NCBI RefSeq assembly: GCF_007556585.1 | Contig: NZ_VJNA01000006.1 | Coordinates: 1 to 64,000 of the forward strand | Origin: Tepidimonas aquatica | Lineage (GTDB): Bacteria; Pseudomonadota; Gammaproteobacteria; Burkholderiales; Burkholderiaceae_C | Length of the DNA stretch: 64,000 nucleotides | Direction: 5' to 3' | Part shown: positions 10,370 to 22,327 of the stretch, piece by piece | Position numbering within the stretch: the first letter of the stretch is position 1 | How the letters are laid out: each line of letters opens with the position of its first letter | Notes under the pieces: generated by a model | Told to the model about the DNA's origin: nothing | Seen by the model: only the letters and a program-made list of their open reading frames with translations | The model's database searches: none | Translations under genes and position numbers: made by a program

Positions 10370-11208
10370 GCCGCCGCACGCCGATCGAGCCGATCGCGTC
10401 GCGCGACAACCCGCGCTTCAAGCGGCTGCGCCGTTTGGTCGAAGACGCCGCAGCCTACCGCCGCGAAGGCGTGGTGTGGCTCGAAGGCGACCACCTGCTG
10501 CGCGCGCTGCTGGGCAGTGGGCAAACGCCGCAGGCGGTGGTGTTGACGCCTGCGGCAGCGCCGCTGTTGGCCGAGCTGCAGGCGCTGGGCCTGCCCCCCA
10601 GCGTGGCGGTGTGGTGGTTGACCCCGGCGTTGATGGGGCAGCTGAGCGCGCTGGCGTGCCCGGTGGCGCTGGGCGCGCTGGCCCGTCTGCCCGACGCGGT
10701 TGATCTGGACGCGGCGTTGCCCACCGTGGTGCTGGATCGGGTGCAGGATCCGGGCAACGTCGGCTCGATCCTGCGCACCGCCGCCGCCATGGGGTTTGCC
10801 CAGGTCGTGGCGTTGAAGGGCAGCGCGGGGTTGTGGTCGCCGAAGGTGGTGCGCGCGGGTATGGGGGCGCATTTTGCGCTGCGTTTGCTGGAGGGGGTGG
10901 AGCGCGCGGCGCTGGGAGCGCTGCGCGTGCCGCTGCTGGCCACCAGCTCGCACGCCGGCACGTGGCTGCACCAGGCGCGGCTGCCGTGGCCGTGCGCCTG
11001 GGTGTTTGGGCACGAAGGGCAGGGCGTCGACGCCGCGCTGCTGCAGCAGGCAAGCCTGCGTGTGCGCATCGCGCAGCCCGGCGGGCAAGAGTCGCTCAAC
11101 GTGGCGGCTGCCGCGGCGATCTGCCTGCACGCCAGCGCCGTGGCGCGCCTGGGGGCTGCGACGCCGCATGCCAGCGGTATGCTGCGCCGCAGCGAGCCGC
11201 CGCTATAA
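10366..11208 (+). CDS. TrmH/SpoU-family RNA 2'-O-methyltransferase
   Basis: This is an S-adenosylmethionine-dependent SPOUT methyltransferase acting on rRNA or tRNA ribose 2'-OH; the exact nucleotide cannot be read from sequence. The 280-residue protein has an N-terminal substrate-binding domain ([15 protein letters not shown], then [14 protein letters not shown]). The C-terminal knot contains the three SpoU motifs: [19 protein letters not shown] with the conserved Asn and Arg, [10 protein letters not shown], and [16 protein letters not shown]. It overlaps the rnhB stop by four bases and ends the long envelope operon. The stop codon lies inside a TATAAT-like box that may serve carA. Confidence 0.9.
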   Translation: MSRRTPIEPIASRDNPRFKRLRRLVEDAAAYRREGVVWLEGDHLLRALLGSGQTPQAVVLTPAAAPLLAELQALGLPPSVAVWWLTPALMGQLSALACPVALGALARLPDAVDLDAALPTVVLDRVQDPGNVGSILRTAAAMGFAQVVALKGSAGLWSPKVVRAGMGAHFALRLLEGVERAALGALRVPLLATSSHAGTWLHQARLPWPCAWVFGHEGQGVDAALLQQASLRVRIAQPGGQESLNVAAAAAICLHASAVARLGAATPHASGMLRRSEPPL

Positions 11209-11209
11209 T
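11204..11209 (+). promoter_or_regulatory. Candidate -10 box (TATAAT) for the carA transcript
   Basis: A consensus sigma70 -10 hexamer TATAAT overlaps the stop codon of the preceding methyltransferase gene. It stands out in a very GC-rich region, and a run AATCAAAAAGTTTA follows. No good -35 hexamer sits 16-18 bp upstream, so this is a candidate only. It would give a carA leader of about 110 nt. Confidence 0.4.
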
Positions 11210-11237
11210 CAAAAAGTTTATCCAGACCGCCGACAGC

Positions 11238-11256
11238 GCCGCACCCAAGGTGCGGC
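11238..11256 (+). promoter_or_regulatory. Hairpin in the carA 5' leader
   Basis: GCCGCACC (11238-11245) and GGTGCGGC (11249-11256) form a perfect 8-bp stem with a 3-nt loop in the 110-bp gap before carA. No T-run follows, so it is not a classic terminator. It may be a leader structure or an operator-like dyad for carAB control. Confidence 0.35.
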
Positions 11257-11325
11257 CGGGCCGGTGCGCGTGCTGCGGTCCGCGCCCCAGCGTCGGCGTC
11301 ATCATCCATCCTGGAGTCCCGCACC

Positions 11326-12501
11326 GTGTTTCCCGTTGTTGCACCCGCCCTCCTCGCGCTTGCCGACGGCACGGTCTTTGAGGGGGTGTCGATCGGCGCG
11401 CCCGGTCGCACCTGTGGCGAGGTGGTGTTCAACACCGCCATCACCGGTTATCAGGAAATCCTCACCGACCCGAGCTACCGCCAGCAGCTCGTGACGCTGA
11501 CGTACCCGCACATCGGCAACGTCGGCGTCAACGCCGAGGATGTCGAATCCGGCGCCATCCAGGCCGCCGGCCTGATCATCAAAGACCTGCCGCTGTTGCA
11601 CTCCAACTTCCGTGCTGAACAAGCCCTGAGCGCGTACCTGCGCCGCGAGGGGGTCGTGGCCATCGCGGGTATCGACACCCGCGCGTTGACCCGCCGGTTG
11701 CGCGAGCACGGGGCGCAAAACGGCGCCATCGTGGCGCTGGAGGACGGCCAAACCATCACCGACGAGCTGCGCAGTCAGGCGGTGGCCGCCGCCCGCAGCG
11801 CCCCCAGCATGGCCGGGCTGGACCTGGCGCAGGTGGTCAGCACGGCGCAACCGTACGAGTGGACCGAAACCGAGTGGCGCCTGCGGCGCGACGACGGCAC
11901 GCCCGGCTACGGCCGTTTGGCCGAGGCGCGCTGGCACGTGGTGGCCTATGACTTTGGCGTCAAGCGCAACATCTTGCGCATGCTGGCCGAGCGCGGCTGC
12001 CGTGTGACCGTGGTGCCGGCCAGGACGCCCGCGTCCGACGCGCTGGCGCTGCGCCCTGATGGCGTGTTTCTCTCCAACGGCCCCGGCGACCCCGAGCCGT
12101 GCGACTACGCCATCGCGGCCGCCGCCACCATCATCGAGCGCGGCGTGCCCACCTTTGGCATCTGCCTGGGGCACCAAATCATGGCGCTGGCCAGCGGGGC
12201 GCGCACGTTCAAGATGAAATTCGGCCACCACGGTGCCAACCACCCGGTCAAAGACCTCGACAGCGGGCGTGTCAGCATCACCAGCCAGAACCACGGCTTT
12301 GCCGTTGACGAGGCCAGCCTGCCGGCGCACCTGCGCGCCACCCACGTCAGCCTGTTCGACGGTACGCTGCAGGGCATTGCCCGCACCGACCGGCCGGCGT
12401 TTGGTTTTCAAGGGCACCCCGAGGCCAGCCCCGGGCCGCACGACATCGCCTACCTGTTCGACCGTTTCGTGGGCCTGATGCAAGCGCACCAGGCCGCCTA
12501 A
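11326..12501 (+). CDS. carA: Carbamoyl-phosphate synthase small subunit (glutamine amidotransferase)
   Basis: CarA hydrolyses glutamine and channels ammonia to CarB to make carbamoyl phosphate for arginine and pyrimidine synthesis. The 391-residue protein starts at GTG 11326 ([19 protein letters not shown]), with a CTGGAG ribosome site at 11311-11316. The N-terminal CPSase domain (to about residue 150) is followed by a class I glutamine amidotransferase with nucleophile Cys in [13 protein letters not shown] and the catalytic His in [16 protein letters not shown] 110-bp leader with a strong -10 box and a hairpin precedes the gene, consistent with its own promoter. carB follows after one intervening LysE-type gene. 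Confidence 0.97.
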   Translation: MFPVVAPALLALADGTVFEGVSIGAPGRTCGEVVFNTAITGYQEILTDPSYRQQLVTLTYPHIGNVGVNAEDVESGAIQAAGLIIKDLPLLHSNFRAEQALSAYLRREGVVAIAGIDTRALTRRLREHGAQNGAIVALEDGQTITDELRSQAVAAARSAPSMAGLDLAQVVSTAQPYEWTETEWRLRRDDGTPGYGRLAEARWHVVAYDFGVKRNILRMLAERGCRVTVVPARTPASDALALRPDGVFLSNGPGDPEPCDYAIAAAATIIERGVPTFGICLGHQIMALASGARTFKMKFGHHGANHPVKDLDSGRVSITSQNHGFAVDEASLPAHLRATHVSLFDGTLQGIARTDRPAFGFQGHPEASPGPHDIAYLFDRFVGLMQAHQAA

Positions 12502-12533
12502 CGCAGCGCGTCGCCACGCCAACCGGACACACC

Positions 12534-13214
12534 ATGCTGGGTATCACCGACCTGACCACCTTCGTCATCGGCACCATCGTCATCGTGCTGTTGCCGGGGC
12601 CCAATTCGATGTACGTGCTGTCGGTGGCGTCGCGCCACGGCGTGTGGCGTGGCTACCAGGCGGCGTGTGGCGTCTTCGTCGGCGACACCATCCTGATGGC
12701 GCTGTCGGCGGCGGGCCTGGCGTCGGTGCTGACGGCCAACCCCTGGGTGTTCATGGCGGTCAAGTACGCAGGCGCGGCCTACCTGGCCTGGATCGGCCTG
12801 GGGTTGCTGCGCGGGGCGTGGCAGGGCTGGCGTGCGGGCGCGGCGGGCCCCCAGCGGGTGCAGACCACTCCCGCGCCGCAACCGCCCGACAACGGCTGGC
12901 GCACAGCGCTGGGCAGCCCGTTTCGCCGCGCCTTGTCGATCAGCCTGCTCAACCCCAAGGCGATCTTTTTCTTCATCTCGTTTTTTGTGCAGTTCGTGGA
13001 CCCCGCCTACCCCTGGCCCGTGATCAGCTTCGTGGTGCTGGGGACCATCGTGCAGGTGGCCAGCGCGCTGTACCTCAGTGCCTTGATCTTTGCCGGTGAC
13101 CGGCTGGCGCAGGCGTTTCGCGCCCGCCGCCAGCTGGCCGCGGTGCTCAACGCCGTGGTGGGTGGCGTGTTCATCGGTTTCGGCGTGCGCCTGGCGCGCG
13201 CGACCTCCCCCTGA
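12534..13214 (+). CDS. LysE-family amino acid exporter
   Basis: This is a small inner-membrane exporter of the LysE/RhtB superfamily, expected to export amino acids or related metabolites; the substrate is not readable. The 226-residue product has about six hydrophobic segments. The family motif is at the start: IVIVLLPGPNSMYVLSVASR (LPGPN). The stretch NPKAIFFFISFFVQFVDP is the second conserved segment. It lies 32 bp after carA and 33 bp before carB, so it is probably co-transcribed; an exporter here could relieve excess arginine-pathway intermediates, but that is inference from position. Confidence 0.9.
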   Translation: MLGITDLTTFVIGTIVIVLLPGPNSMYVLSVASRHGVWRGYQAACGVFVGDTILMALSAAGLASVLTANPWVFMAVKYAGAAYLAWIGLGLLRGAWQGWRAGAAGPQRVQTTPAPQPPDNGWRTALGSPFRRALSISLLNPKAIFFFISFFVQFVDPAYPWPVISFVVLGTIVQVASALYLSALIFAGDRLAQAFRARRQLAAVLNAVVGGVFIGFGVRLARATSP

Positions 13215-13247
13215 TCGAACCACCCGTCAGGCTTTCCGCTCGACATC

Positions 13248-16514
<3,267 letters not shown>

Positions 16515-16561
16515 TGGCGCCGCGCCGATTTGGCGCTATCATCACGGCATTCGACGACCGC

Positions 16562-16596
16562 ACCGCCGACCGGCAACGTTCGGCGGTTTGCTTTTG
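16562..16596 (+). terminator. Hairpin plus T-rich tail between carB and greA (terminator or greA leader attenuator)
   Basis: ACCGCCGA (16562-16569) pairs perfectly with TCGGCGGT (16580-16587) across a 10-nt loop, followed by TTGCTTTTG. That is the form of an intrinsic terminator, and it ends only 14 bp before the greA start. It could end carB transcripts. If greA has its own promoter (a TATCAT at 16537-16542 is possible), it would lie in the greA leader, like the attenuator described upstream of E. coli greA. Confidence 0.5.
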
Positions 16597-16610
16597 TAGG
16601 GACGAACTCC

Positions 16611-17087
16611 ATGCCGACCATTCCGTTGACCAAACGTGGTGCTGACAAGCTCAAGGAGGAGCTGCACCGCCTCAAGACCGTCGAGCGTCCAGCCGTGATC
16701 CAGGCCATCGCTGAAGCGCGTGCGCAGGGGGACCTGAGCGAAAACGCCGAGTACGACGCCGCCAAGGACCGTCAGGGCTTCATCGAGGGTCGCATCAAGG
16801 AAATCGAGGGCAAGCTGGCCGCGGCCCAGGTCATCGACCCGGCGTCGCTCGACGCCGGCGGCAAAGTGGTGTTTGGCGCCACCGTCGAGCTGGAGGATCA
16901 AGACAGCGGCGAGACCGTCACCTACCAAATCGTCGGTGAGGACGAAGCCGACCTCAAGTTGGGGTTGATCAACGTGTCCAGCCCGATCGCGCGCGCCCTC
17001 ATCGGCAAGGAGGAAGGCGACGTGGCCGAGGTGCAGGCGCCCGGCGGCGTGCGCCGGTACGAAATCGTGGCCGTGCGCTACGAGTGA
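16611..17087 (+). CDS. greA: Transcription elongation factor GreA
   Basis: GreA rescues backtracked RNA polymerase by stimulating cleavage of the transcript 3' end. The 158-residue protein from ATG 16611 ([21 protein letters not shown]) has the normal length. The N-terminal coiled coil contains [20 protein letters not shown] with the acidic tip residues. The C-terminal FKBP-like domain includes [16 protein letters not shown] and the closing [23 protein letters not shown]-type region. An upstream in-frame ATG at 16530 would translate the leader hairpin and does not resemble GreA. It is followed by an overlapping DUF4149 gene, the usual order in Comamonadaceae. Confidence 0.97.
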   Translation: MPTIPLTKRGADKLKEELHRLKTVERPAVIQAIAEARAQGDLSENAEYDAAKDRQGFIEGRIKEIEGKLAAAQVIDPASLDAGGKVVFGATVELEDQDSGETVTYQIVGEDEADLKLGLINVSSPIARALIGKEEGDVAEVQAPGGVRRYEIVAVRYE

Positions 17088-17554
17088 GGGCCGTTGCCGT
17101 GCCTGAGCTTGCCCAAGCCTGGACGCAACGCTGGCCGCTGCTGGTGGCGGCGCTGTGGTGGGGCGTGGTGACGGCGTGGAGCTTTGGCGCCGTGCCGCTG
17201 GTGTTTGCGCACTTCAACAACCCGGCCGTGGCCGGGGGCTTGGCGGCGCGCTTGTTCCAATACCAGTCGTGGCTCAGCGTGGGTGCGGCGCTGGTGCTGT
17301 TGCTGTGGGGGCGCGCGCAGCGCGGGCGCGGCCAAGCGGGCGACGCCAGCTGGGCGCTGTTGCCGTGGTTGCTGCTGGGGGCGCTGGCTGGGTTGGTGCA
17401 AGAGTTCGGCGTGGCGCACAAGATTCTGACCGCGCGCCAAACCGAGGCGAACCTGGCGCTGTGGCACAGCGTTGGCAGCGCGCTGGTGCTGCTGCAGTGG
17501 CTGTGCGCGCTGCGCGCGCTGTGGTGGTTCGCGGGGCGGCGGCCGGCGGGTTGA
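17084..17554 (+). CDS. DUF4149 integral membrane protein
   Basis: This is a small inner-membrane protein of unknown function with four predicted hydrophobic helices ([21 protein letters not shown], then [26 protein letters not shown] and the C-terminal [16 protein letters not shown]). The family shows the early Phe-Asn dipeptide after the first helix ([18 protein letters not shown]) and the [12 protein letters not shown] end, which match DUF4149. The GTG at 17084 overlaps the greA stop (GTGA); a second GTG at 17099 is possible. Coupling to greA is common in Burkholderiales. I see no enzyme motif. Confidence 0.8.
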   Translation: MRAVAVPELAQAWTQRWPLLVAALWWGVVTAWSFGAVPLVFAHFNNPAVAGGLAARLFQYQSWLSVGAALVLLLWGRAQRGRGQAGDASWALLPWLLLGALAGLVQEFGVAHKILTARQTEANLALWHSVGSALVLLQWLCALRALWWFAGRRPAG

Positions 17555-17623
17555 TGCCAACCGGCTTGCGCATGACCATGGGTGGCGCCGGCCGTTGCTG
17601 TGGCGCCATGGCGTACTTGCCCA

Positions 17624-17812
17624 ATGAAAGTCAGTGAGGTGCTGGAACTGCTGCGACGCGATGGATGCCAGTTGGTGGCGACGCGAGGCAGTCACCGTCA
17701 ATTCAAGCATCCGTCCAAGCCCGGGCGGGTGACCGTGGCAGGCAAGCCAAGCGACAACCTGGCGCCGGCGACGCTCAACAGCATCCTCAAGCAGGCATCC
17801 CTGAAAGGCTGA
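17624..17812 (+). CDS. hicA: HicA-family mRNA interferase toxin
   Basis: HicA toxins are small dsRBD-fold ribonucleases that cleave translated mRNA and are blocked by HicB. The 62-residue product (MKVSEVLELLRRDGCQLVAT) has the family core RGSHRQFKHPSKPGRVTVAG with the catalytic His at position 24, and ends with a helix (LAPATLNSILKQASLKG). ATG 17624 is chosen because upstream in-frame residues do not match the family. hicB starts four bases after the stop, toxin first as is usual for hicAB. The pair sits between the greA block and folD, where core genes would be expected, which suggests insertion. Confidence 0.92.
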   Translation: MKVSEVLELLRRDGCQLVATRGSHRQFKHPSKPGRVTVAGKPSDNLAPATLNSILKQASLKG

Positions 17813-17816
17813 AACC

Positions 17817-18029
17817 ATGCGCTACGCGATCGTCATCGAAAAGGCTGGCAACAATTATTCCGGGTACGTGCCGGATTTGCCTGGCTGCGTGGCCACGGGC
17901 GCCACGGTCGAAGAAACCGAAGCGGAACTGTTGGCCGCCATTCAATTTCACCTCGACGGGCTGCGGCAGGATGGCGTGGCGCCGCCCCCCGCGCACAGCG
18001 TGGTGGAGTACATGTTTGTGCCCGCCTGA
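17817..18029 (+). CDS. hicB: HicB-family antitoxin (short form)
   Basis: HicB antitoxins bind and mask HicA through a partial RNase H-like fold. The 70-residue protein shows the typical pattern YAIVIEKAGNNYSGYVPDLP, then GCVATGATVEETEAELLAAI and an ending near HSVVEYMFVPA. The C-terminal helix-turn-helix or ribbon-helix-helix domain present in long HicB proteins is absent. Autoregulation by HicB alone is therefore doubtful, although short forms are common in the family. The gene follows hicA by four bases. Its 3' end converges on folD with a 43-bp gap. Confidence 0.9.
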   Translation: MRYAIVIEKAGNNYSGYVPDLPGCVATGATVEETEAELLAAIQFHLDGLRQDGVAPPPAHSVVEYMFVPA

Positions 18030-18072
18030 GTGCCTGCCGGGCCGGTATGTTAGCCCGGTGGCCCGGCGTGGT

Positions 18073-18924
18073 TCACCCCGCGGCGCGCTCGGCCGCTTCG
18101 ACGGTATTGAGCAACAGCATTGCGATCGTCATCGGCCCGACGCCGCCGGGCACCGGGGTGATCCAGCCCGCCACCTCACGCACGGTGTCGAAGTCGACGT
18201 CGCCGCACAGCTTGCCGTCGGGCAGGCGGTTGATGCCGACGTCCAGCACGACGGCGCCCGGCTTGACCATGTCGGCGGTCAGCATGCGTGGGCGCCCCAC
18301 CGCGGCCACCACGACGTCGGCCTGGCGCGTGAAGTGTCCCAGGTCCGCCGTGGCGCTGTGGCAGATCGTCACCGTGGCGTTGGCCTGCAACAGCAGCAGC
18401 GCCATCGGCTTGCCGACGATGTTGCTGCGACCGATGACCACCGCGTGCTTGCCGCGCAGCTCGATGCCGATGTGCTCCAGCATCTTCACGCAGCCGTACG
18501 GCGTGCACGGCCAGTAGCCACGCTGGCCCACCAGCAGCGCGCCGGCGTTGGCCACATGGAAACCATCGACGTCCTTGGCCGGTGCAATGGCTTCGATGAC
18601 GCGCTGCGCGTCGATGTGGGGCGGCAGCGGCAACTGCACCAGGATGCCGTGGATGGTGGGGTCGGCGTTGAGGGCCGCGATGCGGGCCAGCAGCTCGTCT
18701 TGGGTCAGGCTGGCCGGGTAGGTTTCCAGCACCGAGTGGATACCGGCTTCGCCACAGGCCTTGACTTTGTTGCGCACATAGACCTGGCTGGCGGCGTCGT
18801 CGCCGACCAGGATCACGGCCAAACCGGGGCGGTGGCCGCGCGCGGCCAGGGCAGCGGCGCGCTCCGCGACACGGGCGCGCCATTGGCGGGCCAGCGCCAC
18901 GCCGTCGATCAGTTGGGCGGTCAT
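18073..18924 (-). CDS. folD: Bifunctional methylenetetrahydrofolate dehydrogenase / methenyl-THF cyclohydrolase
   Basis: FolD interconverts 5,10-methylene-, 5,10-methenyl- and 10-formyl-tetrahydrofolate, supplying one-carbon units for purines and formyl-Met. The 283-residue protein has the family motifs: [20 protein letters not shown] with the catalytic Lys, [29 protein letters not shown], and the NADP site [35 protein letters not shown] ends the protein. It begins only four bases after the stop of the response regulator gene, so it is the third gene of the kinase-regulator-folD transcript. Co-transcription of folD with a two-component system is unusual. Confidence 0.96.
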   Translation of the reverse strand: MTAQLIDGVALARQWRARVAERAAALAARGHRPGLAVILVGDDAASQVYVRNKVKACGEAGIHSVLETYPASLTQDELLARIAALNADPTIHGILVQLPLPPHIDAQRVIEAIAPAKDVDGFHVANAGALLVGQRGYWPCTPYGCVKMLEHIGIELRGKHAVVIGRSNIVGKPMALLLLQANATVTICHSATADLGHFTRQADVVVAAVGRPRMLTADMVKPGAVVLDVGINRLPDGKLCGDVDFDTVREVAGWITPVPGGVGPMTIAMLLLNTVEAAERAAG

Positions 18925-18928
18925 CGGT

Positions 18929-19564
18929 TCAAACCTTGGTTGGCGGCACGGGCGCCAGTGCGATCTTGAGCAGGTCGGCCACGGTGTTGGCGCCCAACTT
19001 TTCCATGATGTTGGCGCGGTGCGCCTCCACCGTCTTGATGCTGATGCCGAGGTCGTCGGCGATTTGTTTGTTGAGCCGGCCGGCGACGATACGTTCCAGC
19101 ACCTGCGACTCGCGCGTGGTCAGCTTGGCCAGCAGGGCCTCGCGGGTGGCGGCCTGTTGGTACACGGCAAAGGCTTCGCGCGCGCGCTGCAGCATCTTGT
19201 CCACCAACGCCAGCAGCTGCGCCTCGTCGAAGGGTTTTTGAATGAAGTCGACCGCCCCTTTTTTCATCGACGCCACCGCCATCGGGACATCGCCGTGGCC
19301 GGTGATGAAGCAAATCGGCAAGGGCGACTGGCGCTCCAGCAGCCGGTCTTGCAGCTCCAGGCCGGTCATGCCGCCCATGCGGATGTCGGCGATCAGGCAG
19401 GCCACTTCGCGCGGGTCGTAGCGGGCTAAAAAGGCTTCGGCCGACTCGAAGCTGCGCACCCGGTAGTCCTGCCCTTCCAACAACCATTGCAGCGAGTCGC
19501 GCACGGCTTCGTCGTCATCGACAACGTAAACGGTTCCGCGTTTCGGGTTCAGGCTCATCGTCAT
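18929..19564 (-). CDS. FixJ/NarL-type two-component response regulator
   Basis: This is a DNA-binding response regulator, partner of the histidine kinase whose gene it overlaps. The receiver domain (residues about 11-125) shows [14 protein letters not shown] with the acidic cluster, Asp60 as phospho-acceptor in [10 protein letters not shown], and the switch Lys in [11 protein letters not shown]. The C-terminal LuxR-type helix-turn-helix (about residues 145-203) reads [20 protein letters not shown] followed by [16 protein letters not shown]. The ATG at 19564 overlaps the kinase stop as [12 protein letters not shown] at 19558 is an alternative start. It resembles regulators of the FixJ/StyR/TtrR group. 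A likely target is the divergent aceE promoter or its own operon, which is inference. Confidence 0.92.
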   Translation of the reverse strand: MTMSLNPKRGTVYVVDDDEAVRDSLQWLLEGQDYRVRSFESAEAFLARYDPREVACLIADIRMGGMTGLELQDRLLERQSPLPICFITGHGDVPMAVASMKKGAVDFIQKPFDEAQLLALVDKMLQRAREAFAVYQQAATREALLAKLTTRESQVLERIVAGRLNKQIADDLGISIKTVEAHRANIMEKLGANTVADLLKIALAPVPPTKV

Positions 19565-22110
19565 CCTAAGGTGGGCAAGGTGAGGGCGCCGCGCGTGTCC
19601 GCGTCGGGCGCTGACGCGGCCGCCGCGGGCAGCCAGACGCTGAATTCACAGCCGGCCACCACGCTGCCATTGTAGAGGTTGCGCGCCTGCAGCCGGCCGT
19701 GGTGGGACTCGATGATCGAGCGGCACAGCTTGAGGCCGATGCCCATGCCGTCGGCCTTGGTGCTGTAAAAAGCGTCGTAAATGCGCTCGAGCTGTTCGGG
19801 CGGGATGCCGCAGCCGTTGTCGCGCACGACGAACTCGATGCCGGCGCGTTCGTCGAGCCGGCGTGGCGTGATGGTGAGCTCCACCTGGCGCTGCCCGGGG
19901 GGGCGTTGCGCGCATTGGATGGATTCGCCGGCGTTTTTGAGCAGGTTGATCAGCACCTGTTCGATCAGGATCGGGTCCACCATCAACGCCGGCAGCCGCT
20001 CGGCTTGGTAGACGTTGAGGCGCACCAGGTGGCGCTTGAGTTCGATGGTGGCCAGCTCGACCGCGTTGGCCACGATTTGACCGACGTCGGCCAACGTGAG
20101 CTGCGGCTCGCTCTTTTTGACGAAGGCGCGGATGCGCTGGATGATGGAGCCGGCACGCTGCGCCTGGCGCGCGGTTTTTTCCAGCGCCACCAGCATGTCC
20201 TCGGGGTCGGCGCGGCCGCTGCGCAGGCGGCTGATGAGACCGTTGGCGTAGTTGCTGATCGCGGTCAGCGGCTGGTTGAGCTCGTGCGCGACGCTGGAGG
20301 CCATCTCGCCCATCGTGATCAGACGGCTGGCGGTGGCGGCGCGTTCAGCTTGCAGTTGCGCCTGTTCTTCGGCAAGGCGGCGGGCGGTGATGTCGGTGGC
20401 GATCAGCATTTGCACCAAGCGGCCATCGACCCAGGTGAGGTAGCGGGTGCGCAGTTCCAGCCATTTGCCGAGTTCGGGTACGTGGATTTGGGCGTGTTCG
20501 GCCACGGCTTCCACCAGCACGTCGGCGGGCAGGCCGACCAGATGATCCACGTGGTCATTGACGTCCTGCGCCGGCAGCACCGGCACCGCGGCGCACAACT
20601 CCAGCAACCGCTCATGCCCCGCCGAGCCGTCGCCGAACCAGTTGCGGTACATGCGGTTGGCAAACAGCAGCTCATGGCTGTGCAGCGGCGCCACCGAGAT
20701 GGCTTCATCCAGACTGTCCAGCACGGTGGCGAAACGGTCGTACGAGGCCGTCAACTCCTCGCGGATGCGGCGCGGCTCGGTGATGTCGGTCATCGACGTC
20801 ATCCAGCCGGTCTGCCGCCCCTGCGGGTCGATCAGCGGCGAGACGTACATGCGCGCGTAGAAGATGCTGCCGTTTTTGCGCTTGACCGGCACTTCGAAGC
20901 CGCCGGGTGTGTTGCGGCCGGAGATTTCGTCGTGCAGCCGCGCCATCAGCTGCTCGTGCTCGGTTTCGGGCCAATACGGGAACGGCGCGGTGGTGCCGAT
21001 CAGCTCTTCTTCGCTCCAGCCGGTCATGTCGCAAAAGGCGCGGTTGACGTAGGTGATGCGCCCTTGCATGTCCAGCGCGCGCATGCCCGTCAGCATGGAG
21101 TTTTCCATGGCGCGGCGAAAGTTGGTTTCGGCCAGCAGGGCGCGTTGCGCCTGCAGCCGACGGCGCGTGTGGCGCAGGTTGGCCACCAGCATCCACAGCG
21201 TGGCCGCGCTCATCGCCCCCACCAGCCAAAACAGCGCCTCCGCGGTGCGGTCACGCTCGCCGCGCACCGCGTGCAGCCGCACCAGCACGCTGTTGCCCAC
21301 GGGCGACAAGGCCAGGGCATGGCTCTGGGGCTGCGCGCCCCACGGCAGCAGCGGCCACACGCCGTGGGGGCGTGGGGGCAGCGGGTCGCCCGCCAGCACC
21401 CGGTCGCTGTCGTCCACGAGCGTGACGGTGTAGCGCGCCAGCAGCTCGGGGGGCACGCCGTAGCGCAGCAGGGCGTCGAGCGCCAGTTCCGCCAACACCA
21501 CCCCGCCAAAGCGGCGCTGGTTTTCGAACGGAACAGCCAGCAGCAGCACCCACCCGCCGTCGCTGCTGCGCTGCGGTTTGGAGTACATGGGTTGGTGCAG
21601 GTCGCGGGCCAGCTCGATGACGCCGCCGCCCAGCCCAGGCGCCAGCCGCTCGCCCGCGCGGCGCGTGGATCGATTCAACGTGGGGACGCCGTAGCCCGTG
21701 ACGACCTCGCGGTAGGCGTCCACCCAGTACAGGGCGGTGAGCTCCGGGTGTTGCAGCACGAGGTTCTCGGCCTGGGCGACGAAGGCGGTCTCCTCCACCG
21801 TGCGGTTGGCAATGTCGCGCGCCAGCCGCATCGTCTGCTCTTGCCGTTCGAGCAGCCGCAGCCGCAGCCGCTGTTGGGCGTACTCGGTGTCGCGCACCAT
21901 CGCTTCACGCTCGCGCGCCGCGTCCTCGCGCGTGAAATACATCAGCGCCACGCCGATGGCACCAAGAAACAGCAGCAGCGATACCACCGGCCCCGCCATG
22001 GCCAGCCGGTCCTGTTGCTGCGGTGGCAGCCGGTGCCACCACCGCTGCCAAGCCAGCAGCGGCCGACGCCACCACGGTGGCGCCGTCGAGCGCTCGTGCA
22101 TCGTGCCCAT
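19561..22110 (-). CDS. Membrane-bound PAS-domain sensor histidine kinase
   Basis: This is an inner-membrane sensor that autophosphorylates on His and passes phosphate to the overlapping FixJ-type regulator. The 849-residue protein has a first transmembrane helix near 38-58, an extracytoplasmic sensory region of about 230 residues, and a second helix near 292-311. A PAS domain spans about 330-450 (MQGRITYVNRAFCDMTGWSE) and a second PAS-like region about 450-575. The kinase core has H609 in MASSVAHELNQPLTAISNY, the N-box INLLKNAGESI, G1 RDNGCGIPPEQL and G2 GMGIGLKLCRSII. The layout resembles DctS/FixL-type kinases; the ligand is unknown. M1 and M4 are both possible starts. Confidence 0.9.
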   Translation of the reverse strand: MGTMHERSTAPPWWRRPLLAWQRWWHRLPPQQQDRLAMAGPVVSLLLFLGAIGVALMYFTREDAAREREAMVRDTEYAQQRLRLRLLERQEQTMRLARDIANRTVEETAFVAQAENLVLQHPELTALYWVDAYREVVTGYGVPTLNRSTRRAGERLAPGLGGGVIELARDLHQPMYSKPQRSSDGGWVLLLAVPFENQRRFGGVVLAELALDALLRYGVPPELLARYTVTLVDDSDRVLAGDPLPPRPHGVWPLLPWGAQPQSHALALSPVGNSVLVRLHAVRGERDRTAEALFWLVGAMSAATLWMLVANLRHTRRRLQAQRALLAETNFRRAMENSMLTGMRALDMQGRITYVNRAFCDMTGWSEEELIGTTAPFPYWPETEHEQLMARLHDEISGRNTPGGFEVPVKRKNGSIFYARMYVSPLIDPQGRQTGWMTSMTDITEPRRIREELTASYDRFATVLDSLDEAISVAPLHSHELLFANRMYRNWFGDGSAGHERLLELCAAVPVLPAQDVNDHVDHLVGLPADVLVEAVAEHAQIHVPELGKWLELRTRYLTWVDGRLVQMLIATDITARRLAEEQAQLQAERAATASRLITMGEMASSVAHELNQPLTAISNYANGLISRLRSGRADPEDMLVALEKTARQAQRAGSIIQRIRAFVKKSEPQLTLADVGQIVANAVELATIELKRHLVRLNVYQAERLPALMVDPILIEQVLINLLKNAGESIQCAQRPPGQRQVELTITPRRLDERAGIEFVVRDNGCGIPPEQLERIYDAFYSTKADGMGIGLKLCRSIIESHHGRLQARNLYNGSVVAGCEFSVWLPAAAASAPDADTRGALTLPTLG

Positions 22111-22220
22111 CGTGGCGGGGAGTTTAGGGCAAACCCGGGGGTCGCTGGTTGGACGTGTGGTCCGTGGCGCGGCAACAGGTTGGGGACGTTTGGCTGCGGA
22201 GGATTTGGTGCCGCATTATG

Positions 22221-22239
22221 AAATGAAAAATCGTCATTT
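22221..22239. promoter_or_regulatory. Inverted repeat in the kinase/aceE divergent promoter region
   Basis: AAATGA (22221-22226) and TCATTT (22234-22239) form a perfect dyad with a 7-bp spacer, inside the only A/T-rich patch of the 217-bp gap between the kinase gene (-) and aceE (+). A weak promoter (TTGGCT at 22190, CATTAT at 22214) may overlap it. It is a candidate operator for control of pyruvate dehydrogenase; the protein that would bind is unknown. Confidence 0.35.
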
Positions 22240-22327
22240 GGAAAGAGGGGATTTTTGTGCGACACTTCGTGACAAGCCGGCCGCCGCGCCGTACCCTTTG
22301 TGTCGTGTCACCCGAGGAGACGCTGCC

